A stretch of 64,000 nt of DNA, from assembly GCA_029721435.1 (NCBI GenBank), contig CM056574.1, positions 31,806,501 to 31,870,500 of the forward strand, in the 5' to 3' direction. Source of the DNA: Gymnothorax reevesii (Eukaryota; Chordata; Actinopteri; Anguilliformes; Muraenidae). Under the pieces are notes generated by a model. That model ran no database searches. It was given only the letters and a program-made list of their open reading frames with translations, and had not been told where the DNA came from. Shown one piece after another: positions 21,791-34,200 of the stretch. Positions within the stretch are counted from its first letter, which is position 1, and every line of letters begins with the position of its first letter. The position numbers and the translations under genes are program-made.

Positions 21791-24700
21791 CTCCATTAAT
21801 TTGTTGCAACTGTGCGATGCTAGTCGCTAGCTACGCTGAGCTAGTTAGCTAGTTTTTCCGCGTGGCCTATTTAAGCCGTTATTATTTCGTAAGCATTAGC
21901 TATAATACTGTCCTGTTTCATCAGCGTGTAATTATAGTTTAGTGACAGTAATTGGACGTGACTCTGAAAGACCAAACTTCCGACAACGGTCGGTGGTCCA
22001 CTCCGAGCTCATCTGGGGTGACTGCAAGATCGTCTGGACCATGCAGCCGTAGGGCTAGGCAAACAGGAAAGCAAACAAATGAAGAAAAAACAAGCCACAA
22101 CCATAACCCTCGCTTGCGTGGTGAAATCAATTTAATTGCCGCGACATGCTATTGTGGATGAAGCCAAAAAGAGATTTAAAATATCTGCAAAGTCATAAAT
22201 TGGAGAACAACTGGCTCAGCTGGTTAGCTATCGAGCCCAATCTCTCGGTTCACCTCTGAACAAACATTGAGGAGAAGAGAGGCCAACTCCGAGTCAAGTT
22301 AGAGCCCTTCGGCAGCTTCCCATGTGCATCTACAGGTAGGCTATATATTCTTACTGTAATTTCACACATCTCCTCCGAAACCACCGCGAATAATGAGTAT
22401 GTTTTACATATACGCTGGTTTAACTCTGCCTCAAAGACGATGCAGCAGGATTCGAGCTTAGTTATGAAATGAAAGCTGCATTTTAGAACCGTTTTTGCAA
22501 GTAAAACCGGCTATTCAATCAGCTCTTATCGTGCCCGCGCATATAGCACGAGTAAGGGCTAGCTGTTTATTTGATACCAAGGTCAACAGGTATAAATTCC
22601 CAATAACAGACCTGGAAACAATATATATCAAAAGTATGAACCAATAATAGGCTAAAGCAAAATAATAATAATAATAATAATAATAACAATAATAATACAA
22701 TATGATAAAAAACGTTCCTAAACATGATGTGACATAAAGCACATAGTAAAATGCGTGCCAGATAAGCAGAAAATAATACAATAGCTAAAATAAACATTTA
22801 GCCTACTAAATAAATACTAAATACATAAATAAATAGCCTACTCAATTTCGGAGATGTTCATTGATGCAGAGTCTGGTCTTACCGCGCTCTTTGTAGTATA
22901 ACTTTTTAGGAAAAGAAGGGATCTTCGCTTTGAGAAAGTCTAGACAGACGGTCGCCAACAACTGCACAATTTGCGCAATACGATCTTGTTTTTACATCTC
23001 AATGTGCAGGGATTTATAAACGCTGGGAGGTTGGACTAACATAAACGCGTGACTAAAATGTTCGGCCACCAAAATAAAGAACGGAGAAGCTCAGACTACA
23101 GAGCAAACAGCCGATGTATGTTCGTGGTAAATTGTTTTTTTTGTCGCTGTACTCATTTTCAGTATATTAATTGCACAGTTGACTCAACATAGGAAACTCG
23201 GAAGCTGATTGGTTTAATCTGCTGGGCTTGGAAAGATGGAGAACTCCGATCACAATTGGTTTCAAAAAATCGGGAATTTTGGAGACGGGCGGACGCAATT
23301 GGTTTATAAAAATAGAGAGCAAAGGAGGTTATTGGTTGCAAGTTAATAGAAAAAAACCTCGTCTGTTTTCACAATATTCGCCAAAAAAAACAAGTATTCG
23401 CACTGTTTTTGTATTTGTATTTGCGTCCTGTGTACATTTAGCACATAAGTATGGCTGGCTCCCTCGCAACATAAAGGCAGTTGACTAAATGAGCGCATGT
23501 CCTTGTCTCTTGTCGTGAAGCATTAACTATGCGCTCTTGGTGCGACGCCGAACAGAATCATTCCTAAAATTTCTATGAAGACCTGACCCGCGGAAAAAGC
23601 AGATTATCATTCTGATACCTGCAGCTGTAGAACTTGCACTTCATACCTCTGACAAAATGAGCTTCGCACAACAGAGTAGCATTTCGGTTATCGGAGGATC
23701 ATATTCTTGATCTATCATACGTGGTTGTATTTTGACTTTCTTAAATAATATCTTAATGGATTATTATTTAGCCTACTTTCAAAAAGGAGAATGGGGGTAA
23801 GATCTCTGGTTTCAAAATAGTTTTTCTTGAATTACTTGGTTTACTTAATATTATACTTGGATTTTATTCTTGACCTTTATCATGGCCTAACTAAATGATA
23901 TAACCACAGTATACATTTTTATTTAAAGCTATCAACCAAGAGCCTAGCGCCACAAGGAAGTGCTTACAGGAAGTGTTGTGCCTTAAATTAAATAGGCCTA
24001 TATTTCAAAGACACCTTGAGGAAGGTCACCCATGACCAAAAGCTTGACTAAGGAAACTTGTTGGAACTCGGTGTGCAATTTACTTTTATACTGAATTTAT
24101 GTTGTTATTTTTGCAAGACCCAAGAAAACTGTGCTGGATGCGTGTACACGGGCTCCATCTTCTGTTAATGCCATTCAAGTTAGTATTTTCCGCGTTCCTA
24201 TCATCTGCATATTATTGTGGAGAGACATTAGTAGATGCTGCCAGTTGCTGAAAATACAACCTATTTAGTAATGTTCATAGGTCACTTGTTTCATATTGAA
24301 TTATGTATTAAAAGTAAATATCAAATATGGCCGCTTTGATGAAACTTCAAAGCTAATGGAATGGGATTTCAATTGCGTGCTTTAGCTTTTGTTTCCTTGC
24401 ATGCTTTCTCTCTTTTTGAGCGTCAATATTTGTGTCGTGAGGTCACGTGGTGGAGTACTTTTTCCAGATTATTCCCATCCTCACACGCACTGAAACCATC
24501 CCATTCAAGTATCTGATGCTTTTAACCATGGATAATACAATGAGCAGGAAGGTTACTGAGGCAATTTGGTTTGTCCAGTCTGTCATTGGGGCCAAAAACC
24601 TGAGAATAAGCAGAAGATTCCGGAGAGCACCCTTCAACCTCAGTGGCCACACACATACTGCACATAGACCAGCTGACCTCCGGCTGTGTTAATATTTAAC

Positions 24701-24840
24701 AGGTGAGAACTCTGAAACACCCAGTCCGTATAAAACCATGTCATGTGTCTGCATAATAAAGGTGTGTTTATGAGACGGAGAGAGAGAGTGGGGGAGGGGA
24801 AAGGAGAAAGAGAGAGAGTGAGAAATTGAGCGAGGGAGAG
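21791..24840. other. 5' flank of pllp with a possible promoter cluster
   Basis: No protein gene recognised. Features seen: an ATA/ATT microsatellite (about 22662-22695), four inverted CCAAT boxes (ATTGG at 23208, 23255, 23298 and 23331) and a TATAAAAAT box at 23305. GA-rich low-complexity sequence lies at 24776-24846. Short ORFs here look random. Confidence 0.4.
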
Positions 24841-24845
24841 AGAGA

Positions 24846-25110
24846 GGTATAAGAATCTACCAGGAGACACCTGTCAAACTGGAAAGAGGAGCTGGGGAGG
24901 TGAGATCTGCTTTCTGGATCGGCAGAAATTTTTGTTAGTCTCTTGCTGCTTTTATCTCCATGCGCTCGTGCGGATTAGAGTAGGCAGGGAGAACAGCACT
25001 GCTTTCATTTATTTTCATTATTTTTTAATTTTCTGATTTTTTTTTTTTTTTGCAAATTCCTTTTTTTTCTATTTTTTTGGGGGGGAAACTGAGACAGGCA
25101 CTCCGGAGTG
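24846..25110 (+). promoter_or_regulatory. Putative pllp core promoter and 5' UTR
   Basis: GGTATAAGAATC at 24846 is a TATA-like sequence on the coding strand, about 265 bases before the pllp ATG. It follows a GA-rich tract and precedes an E-box-like CACCTG at about 24869. A long T tract lies at about 25040-25052 in the presumed 5' UTR. The transcription start is inferred only from position; an unspliced 5' UTR is assumed. Confidence 0.35.
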
Positions 25111-25263
25111 ATGGCGGATTTTCCGGCCAAGGTGAGCACAGAGACAAGCTCGCCCCCATCCCAAGGCGGTGTGGACCGCTTGCGGTCCATGGTGTCCCAG
25201 TACGTCTCCACAGACATGGACTTCCTCTGGACCATCCCAGCCATTCTGATGCTCATAGAAATA
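25111..25263 (+). CDS. pllp: pllp coding exon 1
   Basis: Encodes residues 1-51: the cytosolic N terminus and the start of the first membrane segment. The ATG is the first in a long open frame and gives the family-typical N terminus. Donor ATA|GTGAGT. Intron 1 is about 9.9 kb. Confidence 0.92.
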
Positions 25264-28200
25264 GTGAGTTGAGAAGCAGACTCCGCTGCATCATACTCTC
25301 TTTTCCCTCCTTCTCCACCTCCTCCTCTCTCCCCCTCCAACCATAATTTCAACCAAATGTCCACCTGCATTTTTGAAAGCCAATGCCTCATGTGACTCCT
25401 CTTAGTCTACAGGGGTATCCCCGTTTGGGAACAGAGATATGAGGGTGCTGACAGACACGATGTGCATGCAAAAAAAAAAAGTTTGTTCGGTCATATAGGT
25501 TTATGTTTTTAATACAACCACAAGCAGAGGTTATAGTAGTAGTTACTGGTAGTTTATGGTTGCTGTAGAAGGTTACCTGCAGTAATGATCACAACATGGA
25601 CCATTTCATGTTGAAAATTAAGGCACAGAACACTGAGCCATGAGTTTTATATATGGATCGGAATGCAATTGATGTGTATGGGGGCAATAGGAATGATTAA
25701 TGTTTAACTTACCTGTGGAGCAAATCTGTGTTCATTGGGCTAGTTTTGACTGAGTGTGCTAGAATAGGGTTTCTTGGTGCAGCCTTCACAAGGAATACTG
25801 AAGGGTTGAAGGAAACTTGTTGTGCTAGAACTAGCCCTTTCTTGTGCCTCTGCCTGACATGCTGTCACTGCATGTCGTGTTCTGCTGCAAAAAGGAGGGG
25901 CACATTTTGTTCCATTAGTGAACAGTCTCGTTGCGACTCTCCTGGCTTTGGTGGCAAAAGTCGTGCTGGTACATGACTTTTGATATGAAATATGGAGCAA
26001 AAAGCTCATCCAACAAACAAATTTTACTCAGTCATAAAACGGCCTGGTCACTGCACTCACTGTGGGCTGTAGTGCCAAAAACACCAGCACTCGACCTGCA
26101 CCACTGACGTGACCTCTCCCCTATCACCCAGTCTTCTCAACTCAGGTGTACACTTCCTCGAAAGGTCTTCCCAGACTTGGCCCCAGGCCTTAATCCCAAA
26201 CATTTGTGCATAGTGTCAGAACAACCTAGACAAGTGGAGAAGCCAATTTAACAGCCCCGGTGAACACACCTGCCTGAACAAAGAGAGCTTTTAATAATGC
26301 AGGTGAGAGACAGCCCTGTGCTTCGGTCTCAGGGGCAGTGGAGAGACCAATAGCATAGCACTCCTCTCAGCCACGGTGACGACCCCAACCATCACCACAG
26401 GCTCCAGTACAGCCTGTCATCGCCAAGCCATTTTTTTAAGCAAATCTTTGTTCATATCCATAATACACTGAAGACACAGAGTCAGGGGCCGTCTGTGGGA
26501 AAATGTTATTTCCCTGAATGAACCCTTCTTAGTCAGGTATTTGGTTACCAAATGTCTCCGTGCAATAGAGAGAGGGGGGGACAATGAATGCAATATTCAC
26601 TCAGTCGTACTTTGCTTTTTTGGTGTCCGTTGTATGAACTGTCACAGGAAATGATTTCACAACCCTATTCAACATTTGACGGGAGGAACTGCGTAAAAGA
26701 AATATGTATGATATGTTCTTGCATGCCAATTATCCTTAAAACTCCTGGAAGTCACAGTGTAAATACACTTAGAATTACAGGATGTTCTCAAGAAAAATCA
26801 AGAAGACTAAATTTTTGGACAAAGCCATTCTATTCTGTTGCGCTTGTTGTAGAGGATTTTGACTAAGTGGCTCGGAATGAGAGGGTGGCACGGTTGAATT
26901 TCGAAAATGGACAAACATCTCAATGGAGTAAAATCCGAAGAGCTGCTTGAGAGAAGAGGGAAGGGGAAATTTTGAGTAATATGGCGAAATTTGGGGGGAA
27001 CTTTGGAACAGTGTGCTGCGCAAGTAACATTCAAGTGTACGAGTTGCTTTGTATTTCATGTGAAGGAAAAAAGTGTTTCTTTGGATTTTGATGCCCTGCT
27101 GAAAGTGTATAAACAGAGATTGTTTTGCATTTACCTGGAACTGTGCTCACTGCTCTTCTTCAGCGGTGTTTGTCAGGCTAAACGGGCAGAAATGCCAGTG
27201 GAGTCAGGTGTCATTCCTGGGGTGTGCTGGTGAACCATGAAATGCAATCCCCCAATAAATAATAGATCCCGTTATTACTTTGCATCGTCTGAGTAATCAT
27301 TTTACTTCAGCCTTTGGAGAGCCAGATACGGTCTTAACATTCTTTTTATGCCATTGTGAGACTAAAATTCCACCAAAATACAATAATTTAGCCCTTTCCA
27401 ATGCTAATTTGGTCCTGACAGCACAGCAGTGCCTGAAAGCCTATTCTTTCAACAGCAGCCAGAGTAAACCTTTGGAACAAATTTTGTGGACTCTGCTACT
27501 AATCACATTAATGAATGACAATAATGAATCATTTAAGTTAAAAATACAATGTAAACCACCAGACTCTGCAGTGCTGACAAATGACACACCTGCTATACAC
27601 ACAACGGCTGGCCAGATAAGGAGTCCACCTCATTTCCCATCGAGCGCAGTTGTTTAATATGCTCACATTGCGGACAATCATGACAGTATAAGATTAGATC
27701 TGGGTGGAGTAAACCCCATTAAACATGAAATATTTCACATTAGACTTCCTCGGTGCCTCTTCCTCTCTAACACTCTGATAACCTCCTGAGGCTAATCAAT
27801 CACATTCTCTGGAGCACTCTGAGCCCGCTTCACAGACAATGCTGAAGTTCATTCCCAGAGGAGAATGATATTTGTATGGAGAGTTTTCATACAAAATGGA
27901 ATTTTACCGGGGACTAGGATTAATCTCTGCCTATTAAACTGGCTCTTTGAGTTTATATGGCAACTTGTTTATTTGGAGACTTGTTTTTACTGTGAACACC
28001 ATCAGGAAGGAACATTATGACAGGAGGGATCTGACTCAAGTATGGAAACTTTTCTTGCATTATCAGTCAATTACATACCAATACCGGTTCTTTTATTCAT
28101 TTATTTATTTATTTCTTTTGTTACGGCCCTAATTCCAAAAAGCTGGCATGCAGTAGGAAATGGTGGAGAGGAAATCAAAAAGAGTGATTTTAAATGTCCA

Positions 28201-31200
28201 TTTACCCTCTACTATATTATTTGATTCTGTAACCTCTGAATTCGAAAATATTCCCTGATTTAAAATCTCATGGTCGCAACAGACTCCAAAAAAGTTGGTG
28301 GAGGGCGATTGAAGACTTGTCGTGTTGGCAAGTTGTACAAGTAAGGTGATGTGAAACAAGTGAAGTTAAACAGTTGAGCTACTTATGATATACAGTAGTG
28401 GCAGTGATGATTATACGCCACCACTTTTTGTCTAATATGTTACCTCTTTATAATTTATTTACAATAATAATGCATTGAAAAATACTATTGTAGGCAATGA
28501 GAACAGAAAAATCATTCCCTCAAGTATGTTGAGGGAAAAATACGGATGATAAGTAAAAAGACTGAAAACATCAATCTGTATAGCAAGAGATCGTAATGAA
28601 ACACTTTAACACTGCCAAGCCAGCAGCTACAAATTTGGATCCAACATAAGACGTCATCAGGAGGGACCTTGGCAGTCTTTTTCGGCTACTACTCCTCAAC
28701 TGCATTCTGCCATGGCGGGGCCCCTCCCTAAGGAGGCTTCAAAAATTCTGGTGCTGACTGGGCCTTTAAGAAGTAAAAATGGCCAGATATGATCAGCCTG
28801 ACCACACATTATCTTCACACTTCAACCGGATGAAATATGAAGCTTTCTCAGCTGCCCGTTGTAGGGCAGCTACCAATGTTTTAAACTCTTGCAGTAAATC
28901 CAAACCGATTCCGCATCGAGCTTGCCAGTTCACGACTAACATAACCCTGGCATCCAACGAAAAGGTGATAATGCTCCTACTATCCCTGCTGCAAGCATCT
29001 ATCTGTTTCTTGTACTGCCTGTAGTTTCTCCAAAATTCTCTACCCAAGGCACAGTTAGTTCAAACAGAATCACTTTTCCAGCATTGTCACCTCACACTTC
29101 TAAATCTGGGTGCTAGCTGATTGATACTACAGGAAAAAGAAAGGAACTGTCCAAATTTGCCTCTACCCTCCATGTTCCCTGCCATCTCTCGTCCACCACC
29201 TGTTTCTTTTGCGGTGGTGTACAACTTCTTTTCTTCCCTTCTTGGTGAAATACAGCTCCGTTTCGACATTCCTTCACCAGCAACTTCCCTTGGTTAATTT
29301 CTGCCGCCTTTGTTTCAATAGCTTCCGCGATGACCCCCAGCACCTAGTTGCATCCCCAGGTGTAGCGATATTTCAAACCCCTAGGGCAGGCAGACAGGAG
29401 GTGACGCAATGTGTCATACTGTCCACACTGACACTTGCATTGCAAAGCATTGCAATTCCATGATTATTGATGCTAAACAATTTGTTTAAACTGATTTGAG
29501 GCAACATTATTTGGCAAAATTACCTCTGATGGTCAGTTGTTCCAGTATGAACTTTTAACTGTGTCACTAAATTAAACATGATGGCTTGACGGAGGGAGCT
29601 CTTTGAGATTGTTTGTAGCTGCGTTGTGGCCTTGCATGATGCCGGTTGGTCACTTAGAGCATTTCTGAAGACATTAAATGCTGCCATAGCACTGTAAGAA
29701 CAACCATCAAGTGTTTCAAAGAAACTGGTTCTGTAAGGGTTCTCTCGGCGCACCGTTTGAGAGTGCACAAAAACCAGGAAACGTGGACCTGGACTTAGAT
29801 GCGAAGATGAATCAGGATTTATTATGCCGTCATCACAATGCAGGACGGCAGCGAAGGTTAAGTACAAAGGAACAAGGAAACGAGGTCCCCGGATGGGTAA
29901 TACTAGTAATATGCTGTCCTGTGACAATAATGACAGTGCTTTAGTATTACAAAAATAAAGAAACAGGAAGTGAGTTTCCCAGTTAGAAAGAAGCTGCACT
30001 GCACATAAACAACAAGTGCAGTGCTTGAGTTTAGGTTAAAATATATTACACGCGGATATGCAGGATCTAAGTCAATACAAGACTAGCTGAACAACAGGCT
30101 TGTGAGACTTACAAGACTTTGCACCAAATGAGTGCGAAGCTCCATATTTCATAGGCAAAACCGAGGCAATGACACAACGAGTAACAGATGTGGGTGATCA
30201 CACTGGAGCGTGGAATGCGGTCCGGGTCTTAATAGGCTGGTGAGTTAGAGGGCTGGAGGCGTAGCGTTACAGGTTTGCTGGAAATTAGCAGCAATAGAGG
30301 TGCAAAACGGAAATTAAGACCACAAGCGCAGAGTACGCTTTGTTCAGTGGAGTAAAAACAAGGCCTAGGAGGTACAGAACCTATGCAATGTACCAGAGTT
30401 TATGAAACGTCTAAATGGCTTTTCTGAGAAATATGTAGTATATAAAAATGGCTTGAATACCCCACCGTTAACTGATCTTATCACAATTACAGGTGATCCT
30501 GAAAGTATTATTATATCTTAATAAATTAACATTCCCCTATATACTATATATAGTAACAATCTATATTAGTCTAATCTTAAAAGGACAAATGTATTTCAGA
30601 CGTGTTGTAGTTATGATCCAGAATGATCCGGAAGGCCAATGTCTCGTCAATCATGTACATGTACTCTATAACAAGCATTCCATGTTTATTATTTAGTGAC
30701 CTATTTTGACACCCAAAGAAGATAGTAATAATTTCTAAATACAGAGATGGTTCCAATTTTCGCAATCTGGATCCATGTTACTGGTCTTGCAATTTAATGA
30801 CACTCACACATTATTTAGCTAACTATATGAGGCAACTTTTGTGAAAATATCTTTGGTGCGTTTTCATGGGAACCTGGTTAATTTTCAAGATGAACATTTT
30901 GCATCAATTTTTGTCAAGACAGATGCATTTTTCAATATAAAATTGTCTGAAACTTCTTCAGTTTTTCACATATATACTTATGTTTGGTATCAAAATGTCT
31001 GTCATCTTGTTATGTAGCCATTAAAAATCATCCGGTGTTTCAGAACAATCATTTATGGGCTTAAATATGGACTTTTCGAGGCCTTGCCCCACAAAAATCT
31101 ATTCTAGACAGTCTGTAATCTAATCTGGACAGTCCCACAATTATTTACATTTAACCAGAAGATGGTTCAAATTGGGCAGTGGGCAAATTTGCTTATGCCC

Positions 31201-34200
31201 TGCAAAACTTCCTTTGAAATCTTTTCATCCAAATGCAGAACTTATATGCCCTGTAGATTTGGAGAACGTTTCAAAAATAACTTAAACCTCTTCAGTAAAA
31301 CATGGAGGTGGTTTCATTATGGTTTGGGGTTCAGTCTGCTCTAAAGGCACCAGTGATCTCATAAAAATTGACTGAATCAAGGATCAAAAGAAGTATCACA
31401 GCATCCTTGTGAGGCACGAATTGTCATTTCAAAAGAGTCTGATTGGTCAGGGATTTTATTTTCAACAAGACAATAACCCTAAACACACTTTTAAGTTGCG
31501 CAAGAATTATCTCAGTCAGAAAGAATCATCTGTTGTCTTCAAAGTCTCGACCTAAATCCAATTGAGTAAAACTGGGATATGCTTTATACCAAGATAAACA
31601 AATCTGTTGTATCATCAAAAGAATCTCTTTGGAAAGAACTTCAAACTATATGGAATGGTTTACCAAGTGACAAAATATACATATAAAAAAGTGAAAACTC
31701 TGCTTGAAAGATTAAATGCTAAAATCAGAGCAAAGGGCAAAAGGTGACCACATTAGATATTGACCTTTTCTCTCTAAAAAAGCCATTATTTATCCATTTA
31801 TTTATTTTTCTGTATATTGTTATATGTTTATGTATTTTCACCTATATGATCCAATATTATATGAAATAAATACTTGAATTGTACTTGGTTTCTGATTCAT
31901 CTTTATGATTGAACCCTTTATATGCTAACTTTTCACTTTAGTTTTCCCTTGAGTAGGTTCCCTTAAGTAGGTGATGTAGGTAAGTTACATTCACATTGTA
32001 GGACAATGTAACATATATATTCTACATCTGCTGGTTGCAGTGCTTCAGGGAAGCAACATCTCACTTGCAGTTTATTGAGGGAAACATTCAAACCAAGGAT
32101 GCCATGTTTTCATTGCCACAGCATTACAGAAGATGGAAAATATCGAGATCTTGTACATCTTTTTACACACATTTTCCTGTAATTCAGCAGGACATATTTG
32201 TGGTTTGTTGGAAACTTGGAGATCTGCACCAGAGTTTAAAATAGGCCTGGATGTTCCATGAGTTTGAATACAGTCGTGGCATTTGACGAACCCATATACG
32301 GGTCCTCAAGTTTTATGGGGTTAAGTAATCATCATATTTAAAGATAAAGGGCTTCTGGAGCAGGCTTTTTACCCCAGGGTAAGGTGTGAAAACTCAGCTT
32401 CCTTCTCTGAATACACTATATTATCAAGTAAGCTGTCTTACGTAACAGTAACTCAGGGAAAGAATGCTGCTGGGGAAGTCTCCGTTAGGTCATGGGTGCA
32501 CAAAAAGCTAGTCCGTTTCATGATTTCCTGCCAAAGTCTAATCATCTTATCCTGTACTCTGAGATGCTTTATAATGTCATTATGATGCCTTATCTGCGAC
32601 AGCTGGCAGCACAAATGAAGCACTGACTACTAAAACCCCACAAATCAAGTCAAGTCAAGTGTGACTTAAGGGGTTTTAGTAATAGGTGCTTCAAATGTCC
32701 TTGATTAAAATGCTTTATTCCGGTCTCTTGATGAACTAGACTGTTCCCCATGTCCCCAGTTTACAAAATTGCACCGAATAGTGGTCAGAGCAAATTCATA
32801 TACCCTCTGTGGGTTAATCTGTTAGCTAAAATAAATCTGGTCTTACTAGTGAGTCTTGAAATGAAGAAAGTGGGGTTGAACTTTTCCGGTAAAAATTTTG
32901 ACGGAATCCCAGGACAACTCCTGGTTCTCCTTAGAAATGGGGGTGGGGAATGAGGACGCGTCTACTCAGAACTGTATTCCAAATCAATCTGCAGAATTAC
33001 CACATGGTTGTAATAATTTGCAGATAGGATTTTTGGATTTTTTTTTTTATTGTACAGAATTGAATTACAAGTAGTGATTGGGACATCGTCATTCGGATGT
33101 TTTGTCATACCCACTGCAATTCCCATGAGGGGATTTCAGGTCATTTTATTTGGAAATGGGAAGTCCTGAAAACGTTTGGAGAAAATAGTTCAATTTCAAA
33201 TAATTATTGGTAACAGTATGACCACCAATTCAAAGATTAGTTTTGCTTAATTTACTTGATCATAATGATCTCATGAACAAAAGTTGGCTAATCTCTGTAT
33301 TTCATACAAACAAAGTGATTGCCATTCACCAGAAAAGTGAATGTTGTCCACCTTTGACCATTCGCCAAAGAGAGCGTGTTTTTCGTGTTTGGCAACTAAC
33401 TTATCAGTACGTTCAAACATCTGGGGTTCTTTCCCTCATTTATTTGAAGAGAATGATTTCAAAACATAGTTGTATTATATCAACACTGTATTTATGTTTA
33501 TTAGTGAGCAAATTCTGTATGAAAATGCATTAGATTAGCCCTTCATTCAGGGAAGGATGGGGGGAGGTTTATGATACACACTTGGGAAAAAGCAAAGCAC
33601 CGCCCAATTCTTAAAGTTCCACTTTACCTAAGGAGAAAATGAATGACATTGACAAACATTGCACAATGCTTGGAAATAGCGCTTGGACATACCTGTCCTG
33701 GCATACAAAATCAGTTTGAATAGAGTTTGAACTTTACTTCAGACATTATTGACTTTAAAAGACAGGGTATGTTTTTAACTCATTCTATGCTGTTTTAAGT
33801 ATGGGCCTACTGCCCTTTAAAGAAGGCAAGAAGACATGAATCTCCAAAAAACTCTTCCCTGAAGTCTGAACTTTTATTAGATGAAACAGAATTAATATCT
33901 GACCATGTCAGAGGTGCCACCCAACTGCTAAAATTCAGAACGTGCAGTTAAGCACAATTCATGGCAAAGCCTTTTGAATGTGAAATGTGCATGGAATGCA
34001 TGCTAAAACCTTCATGCAAATGTACGGAGTATGGGAGCTGCCTGTTTTTAGAACATTTCAATTTCTGAATTTGGTGGCGCTTCATTTTTGCCCAGGTGTA
34101 TTATATCCGTTTAATTTTTGAATTGGTGTGATGTGTGTTTGCTTGATCGATATTTAGTAAAATCCAATATGAAAAGAATATTCTGGTCGCATATTTATGA

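Noticed and set aside
22515..22797. Two overlapping minus-strand ORFs of 76-88 codons
   Set aside because: Translations of an ATA/ATT microsatellite giving poly-Tyr or poly-Leu.
25005..25391. 128-codon minus-strand ORF over pllp exon 1
   Set aside because: Shadow of exon 1 plus low-complexity poly-T and CT-rich sequence; the sense strand has a conserved protein.
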